Part shown: positions 44,164 through 53,303 of the stretch, piece after piece
Position numbering within the stretch: position 1 is the first letter of the stretch
Layout: the number at the start of each line of letters is the position of its first letter
DNA from: Exercitatus varius
Lineage (GTDB): Bacteria > Pseudomonadota > Gammaproteobacteria > Enterobacterales > Pasteurellaceae
Reading direction: 5' to 3'
Assembly (NCBI RefSeq): GCF_029577735.1
Contig: NZ_JARQTO010000009.1
Coordinates: 136,102 to 200,101 of the forward strand
DNA length: 64,000 bases
The notes under the pieces: generated by a model
Database searches by the model: none
The model's input: the letters and a program-made list of their open reading frames with translations, nothing else
Told to the model about the DNA's origin: nothing
Program-made: the position numbers and the translations under genes

Positions 44164-45515
44164 TATCTAAACTTCTCACGCAGAAAATCTTTTAACTGAT
44201 TACGGAAATCGCGATTAAATTTCACTTTATATTGAGGAGATTTGCAATCGCCGAAAAAATGCACCGGTAGGGTTAGGGCGCGGTAACGTTCGTCATTGGA
44301 GGAAATATAGGTCATAAAATCACAATAACCCGTGATTAAATCCACATATCCCTGACTTTTTGCCGTAAAGTCGCGATGCAGCATTTGCGTACGGTCAACG
44401 CGAATGCCTTCGGGTTCCCAGCGAAATTGGGTTTCAAGTACATCAAAAGAGGTTTCGATATGCTTATTATTCAGCTCGCTTTCATCATAGTTAAGCGGCA
44501 CATACTGACCAATCAGCGCCAGCAATCCCACGCCTTTTAATTTACCTTCCGTCACGCGTCCCGTAATCATACCGTGGCGAGGCAAAGCGTCTTGCGAAAA
44601 TAAATCCGCTTCAACGGAAACGTCCCCTGAAATCAAATCCGGAATATTAAACGCTTTCAACCAATCCGCCAGCACCAAATGCTGAGCGGAAATCATTAAA
44701 TGATAAGGTTCCGGCCGTGTCGATTGAGAGTGGGATTCAAGATTAGCGGACAACCGCCCTTTATCGGATATAAAAGGAAACTGAACGACCGCATTAAGCC
44801 GGGGCTCGGTTTGAATGCGAGCATTCACCTCATTAAGGGCAATGTGATTAAACTCCGCGCCGGCCAAATTGACAATATAGCCTTCTTGCGGCAAGCGCAA
44901 AATTTCACCGTTCTTCCAGTTTAAAAGAATTTGTTCGGCATTAAATAAACGGCGTTTTTTCAGCTGAATTGTCGCCTTTACATTATTCAGGCGAAGACCC
45001 GATGAAATCGGTCTTAACGCCCCTTCAAAGGTTAATTTGTCCTCTTGTTCATTTAAAGCCGCAACATTAATGAACAATTCGGGCATTTTTTCCGGGAAGT
45101 CGGAACCTTGGCGATATTGCGCCGACAACGCGGGCAATGAGGCTAACTTTAAGTTTTCCGGCGTGATCACGGCGTTAATTTGCTGAAAATAAAAATTCTC
45201 CTTCAAATTTGACCGCACTTTTCCGTTTTCCAGTTGCAAATCGGCGATTGCCGATTGCCCGAATAACCATCCCCACCAACTGAAATTTAAGCGAACCCGT
45301 TCCGCGGAGAAAGACATATCTTCCGTTAAATAAGTGACGCCGGCTAAATCAATAGCGGGCGAAGGCAACCAATTTACCCGAGACTGCGCCACTTGAATGC
45401 GGTTATCCTGCAAAAGTGCGGTCAGTTTTTGCTCGATTTTGCCTTTTTGCACATAAACAAAAGCCAAAAAGGCAAAGACAATCACAAGAAAGCCTATGCC
45501 TAATTTTTTCATCAT
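44163..45515 (-). CDS. asmA: AsmA-family outer-membrane assembly protein
   Basis: This 450-residue protein has an N-terminal membrane anchor (about residues 5-23). A long periplasmic region follows and ends in an AsmA-like C-terminal domain with LLALIGQYVPLNYDESELNN. It is shorter than E. coli AsmA, which has over 600 residues. AsmA-like proteins belong to the bridge-like lipid transporters of the envelope. Context supports the name: E. coli has udk-dcd-asmA in the same order. Its ATG overlaps the dcd stop. Two adjacent ATGs open the gene. Confidence 0.85.
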   Translation of the reverse strand: MMKKLGIGFLVIVFAFLAFVYVQKGKIEQKLTALLQDNRIQVAQSRVNWLPSPAIDLAGVTYLTEDMSFSAERVRLNFSWWGWLFGQSAIADLQLENGKVRSNLKENFYFQQINAVITPENLKLASLPALSAQYRQGSDFPEKMPELFINVAALNEQEDKLTFEGALRPISSGLRLNNVKATIQLKKRRLFNAEQILLNWKNGEILRLPQEGYIVNLAGAEFNHIALNEVNARIQTEPRLNAVVQFPFISDKGRLSANLESHSQSTRPEPYHLMISAQHLVLADWLKAFNIPDLISGDVSVEADLFSQDALPRHGMITGRVTEGKLKGVGLLALIGQYVPLNYDESELNNKHIETSFDVLETQFRWEPEGIRVDRTQMLHRDFTAKSQGYVDLITGYCDFMTYISSNDERYRALTLPVHFFGDCKSPQYKVKFNRDFRNQLKDFLREKFR

Positions 45516-46099
45516 TATTTGTCCTGATTAATACGGCTTGCCACCGCGCTTTGCTGATTTTTATATTTTGCGTCCTGGCGGCTGTTGTAAGGCCGCGCCG
45601 CCGGTCCGCTTAATACTTCAAAACTCAGGGCGCCGATGATCATGTTAGGACGCAACGCCAGCGGCAATTTACCGGAATTATAGAATTCCAATACGATTTT
45701 ACCTTCCCAGCCCGGATCAATACGATGGGCCGTGACATGCACCATTAACCCTAAACGCGCCAGCGAAGAACGCCCGTCCAGCCAACCGATAATATTATCG
45801 GGCAGTTTAACGCTTTCCAGCGTCGTCGCTAGTGCCAACACGCCGGGATGCAGAAAAAATGCCTCATCGTCGGCAATGATGATTTCGTCGCTCATCACCC
45901 GTTCAAGTTGTTCCGCCACCGCTTCTTTCGGTCCGCTCACATCGATGTAAGCGGCGGAATGGTCGCGAAAAACACGAAAGGAATTTCCCAAACGCAAATC
46001 GATGGTCGCACCGTTGATTTTGCTGTTATCCGGACGCGGGAAAATGCCGATAACGCCTTCGTCCAAGTGTTTTTCAATATCGGTGTCACAAAGTCTCAT
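45515..46099 (-). CDS. dcd: dCTP deaminase
   Basis: This 194-residue enzyme deaminates dCTP to dUTP for thymidylate synthesis. WLDGRSSLARLGLMVHVTAHRIDPGWEG holds the catalytic Glu/Arg/Ser region, and the LFLHPG-type FFLHPGVLALATTLE segment is conserved. The length equals E. coli Dcd. The stop overlaps the asmA start. The gene is 1 base after udk. Together these show a tightly packed operon. Confidence 0.97.
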   Translation of the reverse strand: MRLCDTDIEKHLDEGVIGIFPRPDNSKINGATIDLRLGNSFRVFRDHSAAYIDVSGPKEAVAEQLERVMSDEIIIADDEAFFLHPGVLALATTLESVKLPDNIIGWLDGRSSLARLGLMVHVTAHRIDPGWEGKIVLEFYNSGKLPLALRPNMIIGALSFEVLSGPAARPYNSRQDAKYKNQQSAVASRINQDK

Positions 46100-46100
46100 C

Positions 46101-46739
46101 TTATCTTCCTAATAATTTCAAAATCTGCGCTTTTAACAATTCAATGGCCACGCGGTTTTTGCCGCCGCGCGGAATAATGACGTCCGCATATTGTTTGGAC
46201 GGTTCGATAAACTGCAAAAACATCGGTCTGACCGTCGTGCGGTATTGCTGAATAACGGATTCCATAGAACGTCCGCGTTGCACCATATCCCGCTGCAAAC
46301 GGCGAATAAAACAAATATCCAGCGGCGTATCGACAAATACCGACATGGACAATTCATTGCGCACGCGTTCGTCGGTAAGCAGCAAAATGCCTTCTAAAAT
46401 AATAATTTTGCGCGGTTCAAAATGGGTTATTTCTTTCGAACGGTTGTGTTCGGCATAATTATAAACGGGAATATCCACCGCTTTTCCCGCTTTCAGGGCG
46501 CGTAAATGTTCGATGAGCAAATCGCGGTCCATCGAATTCGGGTGGTCATAATTGGTTTTCGTTCGGGTTTCAAAATCCAGGTGACTTTGATCTTTGTAAT
46601 AGCTGTCTTCCGCGATAATGCCGATCTCGCCGCAATTTAATTCCCGTAATAATTCATCGTGAACGGTGGAAGCGATTAAACTTTTTCCAGACGCGGACGC
46701 GCCCGCGATGCCGATAATAATGCAAGATGTCTCTGCCAT
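46101..46739 (-). CDS. udk: Uridine kinase
   Basis: This 212-residue P-loop kinase phosphorylates uridine and cytidine with GTP or ATP. Walker A is GIAGASASGKSL (about residue 8-19), and EDSYYKDQSHL and YNYAEHNRSKE are the nucleoside-site motifs. It is the first gene of udk-dcd-asmA-sotB. About 110 bases with an inverted uptake-signal hairpin separate it from iscX upstream. Confidence 0.96.
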   Translation of the reverse strand: MAETSCIIIGIAGASASGKSLIASTVHDELLRELNCGEIGIIAEDSYYKDQSHLDFETRTKTNYDHPNSMDRDLLIEHLRALKAGKAVDIPVYNYAEHNRSKEITHFEPRKIIILEGILLLTDERVRNELSMSVFVDTPLDICFIRRLQRDMVQRGRSMESVIQQYRTTVRPMFLQFIEPSKQYADVIIPRGGKNRVAIELLKAQILKLLGR

Positions 46740-46810
46740 AAATGCTGACCTGAATGGGTAAAATTGAAGAAATTATACGGGAAAATTGTGGTTTTTGATA
46801 GCAATAGACC

Positions 46811-46849
46811 AAAAGTGCGGTCAAAATTTCCGGAATTTTGACCGCACTT
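46811..46849. terminator. Inverted uptake-signal pair, end of the isc operon
   Basis: AAAAGTGCGGTCAAAATTTC pairs with GAATTTTGACCGCACTT. It lies 4 bases beyond the iscX stop on the minus strand. Confidence 0.85.
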
Positions 46850-46852
46850 GGA

Positions 46853-47047
46853 TTATTGGTATTCTTCCAGCCATTTCAATAAAACGGCTTCGAGAATTTT
46901 TTCATTACTGGCATCGGGATTATCGTCAAATCCGTCCAATTCGCAAATCCACCGATGCATATCGGTGAAACGAACGGTTTGGGGATCTAAATCCGGATTG
47001 CGATCATACAAAGCTTCGGCAATTTCCTGCGCGTCCGTCCATTTCAT
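46853..47047 (-). CDS. iscX: Fe-S assembly protein IscX (YfhJ)
   Basis: This 64-residue acidic protein binds IscS and is a small regulator of cluster assembly. MKWTDAQEIAEALYDRNPDLDP and VRFTDMHRWICELDGFDDNPDASNE match the family. Its ATG overlaps the fdx stop by one base, so it is the last gene of the isc operon. The family's length is about 65 residues. Confidence 0.95.
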   Translation of the reverse strand: MKWTDAQEIAEALYDRNPDLDPQTVRFTDMHRWICELDGFDDNPDASNEKILEAVLLKWLEEYQ

Positions 47048-47388
47048 TAATGCGCCGCCTCATTGACTTGGTTAATATTGTATTTAGGGATTTCCACCAC
47101 CAAATCTTCATCGCCGATCACGCATTGACAGGATAAACGACTTTCCATTTCCAGACCCCAGGCTTTATCCAGCATATCCTCTTCCTGATCGCTGGTTTCG
47201 TTTAAGCTGTCGTAACCTTCGCGGATCACCACATGACAAGTGGTACAAGCACAGGAACCGTCGCAGGCGTGGTGAATTTCCACCCCGGCATTATGAGCGA
47301 CTTCAAGCAAATTCTCGCCCGCAGCGGCATCAACGACCATGCCTTCGGGACAAATCTCTTCATTCGGAAGAAAAACAATTTTTGGCAT
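47047..47388 (-). CDS. fdx: ISC-system 2Fe-2S ferredoxin
   Basis: This 113-residue adrenodoxin-type ferredoxin gives electrons to cluster assembly. The four ligands are in CDGSCACTTCHVV and LSCQCVIG. The gene lies between hscA and iscX, with an 18-base gap to hscA, as in other ISC operons. Confidence 0.96.
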   Translation of the reverse strand: MPKIVFLPNEEICPEGMVVDAAAGENLLEVAHNAGVEIHHACDGSCACTTCHVVIREGYDSLNETSDQEEDMLDKAWGLEMESRLSCQCVIGDEDLVVEIPKYNINQVNEAAH

Positions 47389-47405
47389 AATACTTTCCTA
47401 TAACG

Positions 47406-49250
47406 TTATAAACTGTCTACAGACTGGCCGGACAATGCGCGTCGGATAGATTTATCCATGCGACGGGCGGCAAATTCCTGAGTTGCCGCATCCAGCGCTT
47501 TAATTCCCTGCTTAATCGCCTGCGTATCCGTGCCTTGTTGTAAATTATCCAAAAAAACTAACGCATTTTTGACCGCACTTAATTCGTCGTCATTCAATAA
47601 ATCCTGATCGTCCTGCAAAGCGGATAACACGGCTTCAATCACGCGGCGGGCTTCAACCCGCTGCTCCGCCAGCATACGGGCGTCGATATCTTCTTTAGCA
47701 TTTTCCATTGAAGCTTTCAGCATTCGGGTGATTTCATCGTCAGTCAGACCATAAGAAGGTTTCACCTGAATGCTGGATTGTACGCCAGTGGATTTTTCCA
47801 TCGCCGTCACGCTCAGCAAACCGTCCGCGTCCACCTGATAAGTCACGCGGATATGAGCTGCGCCCGCCGCCATCGGCGGAATGCCGCGCAATGTGAAACG
47901 AGCCAGAGAGCGGCAATCGCTCACCAATTCACGTTCGCCCTGCACTACATGCACCGACATGGCGGTTTGGCCGTCTTTAAACGTGGTAAATTCCTGCGCC
48001 CGCGCCACCGGAATGGTGGTATTACGCGGAATAATTTTTTCCACCAAACCGCCCATGGTTTCAATACCGAGAGACAGCGGAATCACATCCAGCAGTAACA
48101 TTTCGTTATCGGGTTTGTTACCCGCCAGAATATCCGCCTGAATTGCCGCACCCAACGCCACAACTTTATCGGGGTCAATGGACGTCAACGGCTGACGTTG
48201 GAAAAACGCGCCCACTTGTTCGCGTACAAAGGGAACGCGGGTAGAACCGCCCACCATTACCACTTCCCGCACGTCGGACTGGCTGATTCCCGCATCTTTC
48301 AACGCTCGGCGGCAAGCCATTAGCGAACGTTTCACTAAATTCGAAATAAGTGCGTTGAACTCGTCGCGTCGCATTTCACCCTGCCAGCCCCGGTATGAAA
48401 GGTTGACCTGCGGGTTGTCCGTTAAAGCGATTTTAGTTTGCGTCGCCAATTCAATCAGCAGCCGTTTTTGTTGATCGTCCTGCGGTTGAATGCCGGATTT
48501 TTCACTGATCCAATCCGCGATCAAATGATCGAAATCATCACCGCCCAATGCGGTGTCCCCGCCGGTCGCCAGCACTTCAAACACGCCCCGGGATAAACGC
48601 AGAATCGAAATATCGAAGGTGCCGCCGCCTAAATCATAAACGGCGATGACGCCTTCCTGTCCGCTGTCCAGACCATAGGCGATAGCCGCCGCAGTCGGTT
48701 CGTTTAACAGACGCAACACATTCAGTCCCGCTAATTTTGCGGCGTCTTTCGTACTTTGGCGTTGCGCGTCATCAAAATACGCCGGCACCGTAATCACGGC
48801 GCCCTGTAATTCGCCGCCCAAACGTTGTTGCGCAAGTGCGGTCAATTTTTTTAAAATTTCTCCGGAAACTTCAACCGGGCTGACGTTACCTTGCACCGTG
48901 TTCATTAACGGCAATCCGTTTTCGCTTTGCACAAACCGATACGGTAAATTTGGGTAACGCGCTTGCACATCGCTCAGGCTGCGCCCAATCAAGCGTTTTA
49001 CCGAAATAATCGTATTTTGCGGATCCCGGCTCGCCAATTCACCGGCTTCATAGCCGACGGTCACCTCGTTGCCGTAATGCACGATAGAAGGCGTTAACGG
49101 ACGCTCCCGTTCATCGGATAAAATTTCCGCCCGACCGTTGCGCACCGTCGCCACCAGACTGTTTGTCGTGCCGAGATCAATGCCGATTGCTAATTTATGC
49201 TGATGCGGAGCCGCACTTTGTCCCGGCTCGGCAATCTGAAGTAATGCCAT
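47406..49250 (-). CDS. hscA: Hsp70-type chaperone HscA
   Basis: This 614-residue specialised Hsp70 binds the LPPVK motif of IscU and drives cluster transfer. The nucleotide domain shows AIGIDLGTTNSLVATV, AVYDLGGGTFDISILRL and VVMVGGSTRVPFVRE. A substrate-binding domain follows, from about residue 390. The start, with a short MALLQIAEPGQSAAPHQHK leader, is typical of HscA. Uptake signals lie in frame near 47571 and 48835. It follows hscB by 6 bases. Confidence 0.97.
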   Translation of the reverse strand: MALLQIAEPGQSAAPHQHKLAIGIDLGTTNSLVATVRNGRAEILSDERERPLTPSIVHYGNEVTVGYEAGELASRDPQNTIISVKRLIGRSLSDVQARYPNLPYRFVQSENGLPLMNTVQGNVSPVEVSGEILKKLTALAQQRLGGELQGAVITVPAYFDDAQRQSTKDAAKLAGLNVLRLLNEPTAAAIAYGLDSGQEGVIAVYDLGGGTFDISILRLSRGVFEVLATGGDTALGGDDFDHLIADWISEKSGIQPQDDQQKRLLIELATQTKIALTDNPQVNLSYRGWQGEMRRDEFNALISNLVKRSLMACRRALKDAGISQSDVREVVMVGGSTRVPFVREQVGAFFQRQPLTSIDPDKVVALGAAIQADILAGNKPDNEMLLLDVIPLSLGIETMGGLVEKIIPRNTTIPVARAQEFTTFKDGQTAMSVHVVQGERELVSDCRSLARFTLRGIPPMAAGAAHIRVTYQVDADGLLSVTAMEKSTGVQSSIQVKPSYGLTDDEITRMLKASMENAKEDIDARMLAEQRVEARRVIEAVLSALQDDQDLLNDDELSAVKNALVFLDNLQQGTDTQAIKQGIKALDAATQEFAARRMDKSIRRALSGQSVDSL

Positions 49251-49256
49251 AATGAT

Positions 49257-49778
49257 TTAAAATCCTGAAATCTGTTCTTCTACCCGCTCAATCTCAGTGT
49301 TGAGCTTTTTCATAAAACGTAAACGATCGTTAATTTGTTCGGCTTGTTGCCAATTTTGCTCGCTAAGTGCGGTAGAAATTTCCGTTAAATTTTCTCGCTG
49401 CACCGATTCAATATTGAGCACGAAATCCGTCAACGCATCCCAGTCCTGCGCTTGTTCAATCTCTTCCAACCGTTCGCGCCATTCCAGCTGCTGCATCAAA
49501 AATTCCATATCCTGATTGCTTTTTTGTTCGATGTCCCGCACGTCCGCCGAATTCAAACGGATAATACAGTCTGCGCGACTGACGGGATCTTTCAGAATCT
49601 GCAGCGCATCGTTGATTTCCGCCGATTTTTGCATGGCTAAGCGCTGTTCTTGCGGCGAGCTGTGAGCAAAATTATCCGGATGGAGCGATTTCTGCAACGC
49701 CAGATAACGGCTGGTCAGCAGATCGTTATCAAGATGAAAATCAACAGGAAGATCAAAGAGTTCGAATGGATTGGCCAT
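49257..49778 (-). CDS. hscB: J-domain co-chaperone HscB
   Basis: This 173-residue protein has an N-terminal J domain with the HPD motif in LHPDNFAHSSPQEQ. A three-helix C-terminal domain (about 90-173) binds IscU. It stimulates the ATPase of HscA. The gene lies 20 bases after iscA. Confidence 0.96.
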   Translation of the reverse strand: MANPFELFDLPVDFHLDNDLLTSRYLALQKSLHPDNFAHSSPQEQRLAMQKSAEINDALQILKDPVSRADCIIRLNSADVRDIEQKSNQDMEFLMQQLEWRERLEEIEQAQDWDALTDFVLNIESVQRENLTEISTALSEQNWQQAEQINDRLRFMKKLNTEIERVEEQISGF

Positions 49779-49798
49779 AATAATCCGTTTACAAAATG

Positions 49799-50122
49799 TT
49801 ACACGCTGAAACTTTCACCGCAGCCGCATTGATCTTTAATGTTCGGATTGGTGAATTTGAAACCTTCATTTAAGCCTTCTTTGACAAAATCCAATTGTGT
49901 GCCGTCAAGATAAACCAAGCTTTTTTTGTCGACGATGATTTTAATGTCATCTTGTTCGAAGACCTGATCGTCGTCGCTTAATTTATCAACGAATTCAAGC
50001 ACATAAGCCAATCCGGAACAACCCGATGTTTTAACACCCAGACGTAAACCGATGCCGCTGCCGCGATTTTTTAAAAACGTACGAACCCGGTTTAACGCCG
50101 TTTCACTTAATGTTATTGCCAT
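49799..50122 (-). CDS. iscA: A-type Fe-S carrier IscA
   Basis: This 107-residue carrier holds a cluster or iron with three Cys residues: TSGCSGLAY and the C-terminal CGCGESF. I choose the ATG at 50122 (MAITLSETALNRVR), the usual start; the ATG at 50134 would add only four residues. An inverted uptake-signal pair lies in the gap to iscU, unlike the compact spacing elsewhere in the operon. Confidence 0.95.
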   Translation of the reverse strand: MAITLSETALNRVRTFLKNRGSGIGLRLGVKTSGCSGLAYVLEFVDKLSDDDQVFEQDDIKIIVDKKSLVYLDGTQLDFVKEGLNEGFKFTNPNIKDQCGCGESFSV

Positions 50123-50142
50123 TTTCTGCCTCACAAAGATTG

Positions 50143-50184
50143 AAAGTGCGGTCAGTTTTTCGTCGATTTTTTTGACCGCACTTT
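50143..50184. repeat. Inverted uptake-signal pair inside the isc operon
   Basis: AAAGTGCGGTCAGTTTTT and AAAAATTGACC-type flanks ending CGCACTTT form a long-loop hairpin between iscU and iscA. There is no clear T run after it on the minus strand. It may stabilise or attenuate the message; it is not a clear terminator. Confidence 0.6.
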
Positions 50185-50188
50185 AAAA

Positions 50189-50572
50189 TTATTCGCCTTT
50201 TTTCGCTTTGTAATCCGCAATCGCCGCTTTAATCGCATCTTCCGCCAGAATTGAGCAATGCACTTTTACCGGCGGCAATTCAAGTTCTTCGGCGATTTGG
50301 CTGTTTTTGATTGCGCCCGCTTCATCCAAAGATTTGCCTTTCACCCATTCGGTAATCAGCGAACTGGAAGCGATGGCGGAACCGCAACCGTAGGTTTTGA
50401 ATTTCGCATCTTCGATAATGCCGCGATCATTTACTTTAATCTGCAACTGCATAACGTCGCCGCAAGCCGGCGCGCCGACCATGCCGGTGCCGACATCCGA
50501 CGCTTTCTTATCAAACGAACCGACATTGCGCGGATTTTCATAATGATCGATAACTTTTTCACTATATGCCAT
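50189..50572 (-). CDS. iscU: Fe-S cluster scaffold IscU
   Basis: This 127-residue scaffold assembles clusters on three Cys residues seen in GAPACGDVM, YGCGSAIAS and KVHCSILAE, with the Asp in ACGD. LPPVKVHCS contains the HscA-binding LPPVK motif. The length is standard, and it follows iscS by about 54 bases. Confidence 0.97.
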   Translation of the reverse strand: MAYSEKVIDHYENPRNVGSFDKKASDVGTGMVGAPACGDVMQLQIKVNDRGIIEDAKFKTYGCGSAIASSSLITEWVKGKSLDEAGAIKNSQIAEELELPPVKVHCSILAEDAIKAAIADYKAKKGE

Positions 50573-50625
50573 TTTCTTCTGTTCCTAATTTTCAATAACA
50601 ATAAACGTTGTCGCTAACCCTGATT

Positions 50626-51840
50626 TTAGTGGGCGGACCATTCGATTTTGGACATGTCGACGCCTTCTTTGAACATATCCCATAAAGGCGATAATTCTCG
50701 CAATTTTTTGACCGCACTTTTCACCAATTCGATGGTGTAATCAATTTCTTCTTCCGTGGTGTAACGGCCGACGGTGAAGCGGATTGAACTGTGCGCCAGT
50801 TCATCGTTTAAACCCAAAGCGCGCAACACGTATGAAGGTTCAAGACTGGCCGAAGTACAGGCGGAACCGGAGGACACGGCGATATCGCGCAATGCCATCA
50901 TTAAGCTTTCGCCTTCCACATAATTGAAGCTGATGTTCAAATTGCTATCCACGCGATGTTCCATCGAACCGTTCACGTACGTTTCTTCAATGTCTTTCAA
51001 ACCGTTGTACAAACGGTCGCGTAACGCTTTTAAGCGCGGCATTTCCGTCGCCATTTCTTCTTTGCAAATGCGGTATGCTTCGCCCATGCCTACAATTTGG
51101 TGAACAGGCAATGTGCCCGAACGCATGCCGCGTTCGTGACCGCCGCCATGAATAATGGCTTCCAAACGAATACGCGGTTTACGTCGAACATATAATGCGC
51201 CGATGCCTTTCGGTCCGTATAATTTGTGTCCGGACATGGAAAGCAAATCCACCGGCAATTCTGCCAAATTAATGGCGATTTTGCCCACGCTTTGGGTGGC
51301 GTCTACGTGGAAAATGATTTTGTGTTCGCGACAAATTTCGCCAATCGCCCGAATATCCTGAATCACGCCGATTTCGTTATTGACGTGCATAATTGACGCT
51401 AAAATAGTATCCGGACGAATCGCCGCTTTAAATTCTTCAAGATCAATTAAACCGTCGGATTTCGGCGATAAATACGTTACTTCAAAACCTTCGCGTTCAA
51501 GCTGACGACAAGTATCCAACACCGCTTTGTGCTCGGTTTTGCAGGTGATAATGTGTTTACCTTTGGTTTGATAAAAATGCGCCGCGCCTTTGATCGCCAA
51601 GTTATCCGATTCCGTCGCGCCGGAAGTGAAAACGATTTCCCGGCTGTCCGCACCGATTAAATCCGCGATCTGGTTGCGGGCGATATCCACCGCTTCCTCT
51701 GCCTGCCAGCCGAATTTATGGGAACGGGACGCCGGATTCCCGAAGGTTCCGTCAATTGTCAGATAATCCATCATTTTTTTTGCAACGCGTTCATCCACAG
51801 GGCAAGTTGCCGCATAATCTAAATAGATTGGTAATTTCAT
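50626..51840 (-). CDS. iscS: Cysteine desulfurase IscS
   Basis: This 404-residue PLP enzyme supplies sulfur for clusters and tRNA thiolation. The PLP Lys lies in SGHKLYGPKGIGALYV, and the mobile active-site Cys in SSGSACTSASLEPSYVL. MKLPIYLDYAATCPVDERV is the standard start. An in-frame uptake signal near 50709 encodes part of SAVKKL. It lies 10 bases after iscR. Confidence 0.97.
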   Translation of the reverse strand: MKLPIYLDYAATCPVDERVAKKMMDYLTIDGTFGNPASRSHKFGWQAEEAVDIARNQIADLIGADSREIVFTSGATESDNLAIKGAAHFYQTKGKHIITCKTEHKAVLDTCRQLEREGFEVTYLSPKSDGLIDLEEFKAAIRPDTILASIMHVNNEIGVIQDIRAIGEICREHKIIFHVDATQSVGKIAINLAELPVDLLSMSGHKLYGPKGIGALYVRRKPRIRLEAIIHGGGHERGMRSGTLPVHQIVGMGEAYRICKEEMATEMPRLKALRDRLYNGLKDIEETYVNGSMEHRVDSNLNISFNYVEGESLMMALRDIAVSSGSACTSASLEPSYVLRALGLNDELAHSSIRFTVGRYTTEEEIDYTIELVKSAVKKLRELSPLWDMFKEGVDMSKIEWSAH

Positions 51841-51850
51841 TTTATTTCTC

Positions 51851-52315
51851 TTAACTGTTTACAACTAATAAATTATCAAAATCCACATGGGCTTCACGGT
51901 GTTTTTGTTTGCCGTGATGTTTCTTAACCAATTCCGCCAGAGTAATTTTATCTAAAAAATCTTCGATCCGATGACTCAATTCCGCCCACAGCGAATGCGT
52001 TAAACATTCCGTTCCGTTCTGGCAGTTGCCTTTGCCCAGACATTTGGTAACGGTAATGTTTTCATTTACCGCGGCAATAATCATGCCGATAGAAATTTTA
52101 TCCATGGAATGCCCGAGCTGATAACCGCCACCCGGCCCGCGCACGCTTTTCACTAATCCGTGACGACGCAATTTGGCAAAAAGCTGTTCCAAGTAGGATA
52201 ACGAAATATGTTGTCGTTCCGAAATATCGGACAGGGTTACGGGTCCGTCCGTGCCGAACAAGGCGATATCCAAAATTGCGGTGACGGCGTATCGACCTTT
52301 TGAAGTTAATTTCAT
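51851..52315 (-). CDS. iscR: Iron-sulfur regulator IscR
   Basis: This 154-residue Rrf2-family repressor binds a 2Fe-2S cluster through three Cys in CLGKGNCQNGTECLTHSLW and a nearby His. The N-terminal winged helix (MKLTSKGRYAVTAILDIALF) binds DNA. It represses the operon when clusters are plentiful. A type-1-like IscR site lies just upstream. It is the first gene of iscRSUA-hscBA-fdx-iscX. Confidence 0.96.
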   Translation of the reverse strand: MKLTSKGRYAVTAILDIALFGTDGPVTLSDISERQHISLSYLEQLFAKLRRHGLVKSVRGPGGGYQLGHSMDKISIGMIIAAVNENITVTKCLGKGNCQNGTECLTHSLWAELSHRIEDFLDKITLAELVKKHHGKQKHREAHVDFDNLLVVNS

Positions 52316-52353
52316 GTCACTTTCCTTTTAAATTGAGTAAGGTTAGTTTACAC

Positions 52354-52378
52354 ATAACCAACCAAATTAATCAACTAT
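52354..52378 (-). promoter_or_regulatory. Type-1 IscR binding site upstream of iscR
   Basis: The 25 bases at 52354-52378, read on the minus strand, begin ATAGTTGATTAA and end GGTTGGTTAT. By my alignment 21 of 25 positions fit the E. coli type-1 consensus. It lies 39 bases before the iscR start and touches the 3' end of trmJ. Confidence 0.65.
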
Positions 52379-53121
52379 TATTCTTTATAAAAAATTAAAC
52401 GTTTTTCTACCGCACTTAGCATGCCGCGCAGAATATTAAGTTCGTTTTTTTCCACGTCCGCGCGCTGATATAAGCGCCGCAATTTCTGCATAACCGCTTG
52501 ATTTTGAATAAAATCCAACTGCGTATACAAGCGTTCGACATGTTGATAAAAATATTCCAGCTCCTGCGCGGTCGCTAACGGATTCGGCGTTTGATTCATC
52601 TTTTCTATCGCAGAAAAAGGCGCTTTTTGCATCTTTAAATAAGCCATTCGCAACTCGTAACAAACCAACTGCACCGCCATTGCCAAATTTAAAGAGGAAT
52701 AATCCGGATTGGCGGGAATGGTCAGATGATAGCGACATTTCAGCAGCTCATCATTAGTTAACCCGACACGTTCACGTCCAAAAACGATAGCAATTCGACC
52801 GCACTTTGCCGCCGTTTCTATCGCCTTTTCACCGCATTCGCGCGGCTCAATCAGCGAACTCGGTAAATGCCGCAATCTCGCGCTGGTGCCAATTACCAAC
52901 GAACAATCCGCCACCGCTTCATCAAAAGCGGAAACCACCGCCGCATTTTTTACCACGTCCTCGGCTCCCGCCGATAATGCGATCGCTTGTTCATCAATCG
53001 AACATTTTGGGGAAACCAAACAAAGGTTCATTAATCCCATAGTTTTCATCGCTCTGGCGGCAGAACCGATATTGCCGGAATGAGAAGTCTCCACCAACAC
53101 AATGCGAATATTATTTAACAT
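52378..53121 (-). CDS. trmJ: tRNA (cytidine/uridine-32-2'-O)-methyltransferase TrmJ
   Basis: This 247-residue SPOUT methyltransferase modifies position 32 in tRNA anticodon loops. IRIVLVETSHSGNIGSAARAMKTMGL, IVFGRERVGLTNDELLKC and ANPDYSSLNLAMAVQLVCYELR are the motifs of the knotted SAM site. I choose the ATG at 53121; an in-frame ATG at 53136 adds five residues. It lies upstream of iscR on the same strand, as in many gamma-proteobacteria. An in-frame uptake signal near 52798 encodes part of AAKCGR. Confidence 0.94.
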   Translation of the reverse strand: MLNNIRIVLVETSHSGNIGSAARAMKTMGLMNLCLVSPKCSIDEQAIALSAGAEDVVKNAAVVSAFDEAVADCSLVIGTSARLRHLPSSLIEPRECGEKAIETAAKCGRIAIVFGRERVGLTNDELLKCRYHLTIPANPDYSSLNLAMAVQLVCYELRMAYLKMQKAPFSAIEKMNQTPNPLATAQELEYFYQHVERLYTQLDFIQNQAVMQKLRRLYQRADVEKNELNILRGMLSAVEKRLIFYKE

Positions 53122-53303
53122 ATTATTTACATTCAAAGTAAAAATTGTGGTTATTCTACCATAATAACCTTGAAAGTTAGTCAGTTTTTTTCATTTTTTT
53201 CGGTAGAATTCAAAACAAAAAGTCTCTATAATGTTTCACCGTTTATATGAGCGGATTTCCCGTCCGCAATCGTTCTTTTCACAATCTATCCGATGGACAA
53301 TTT

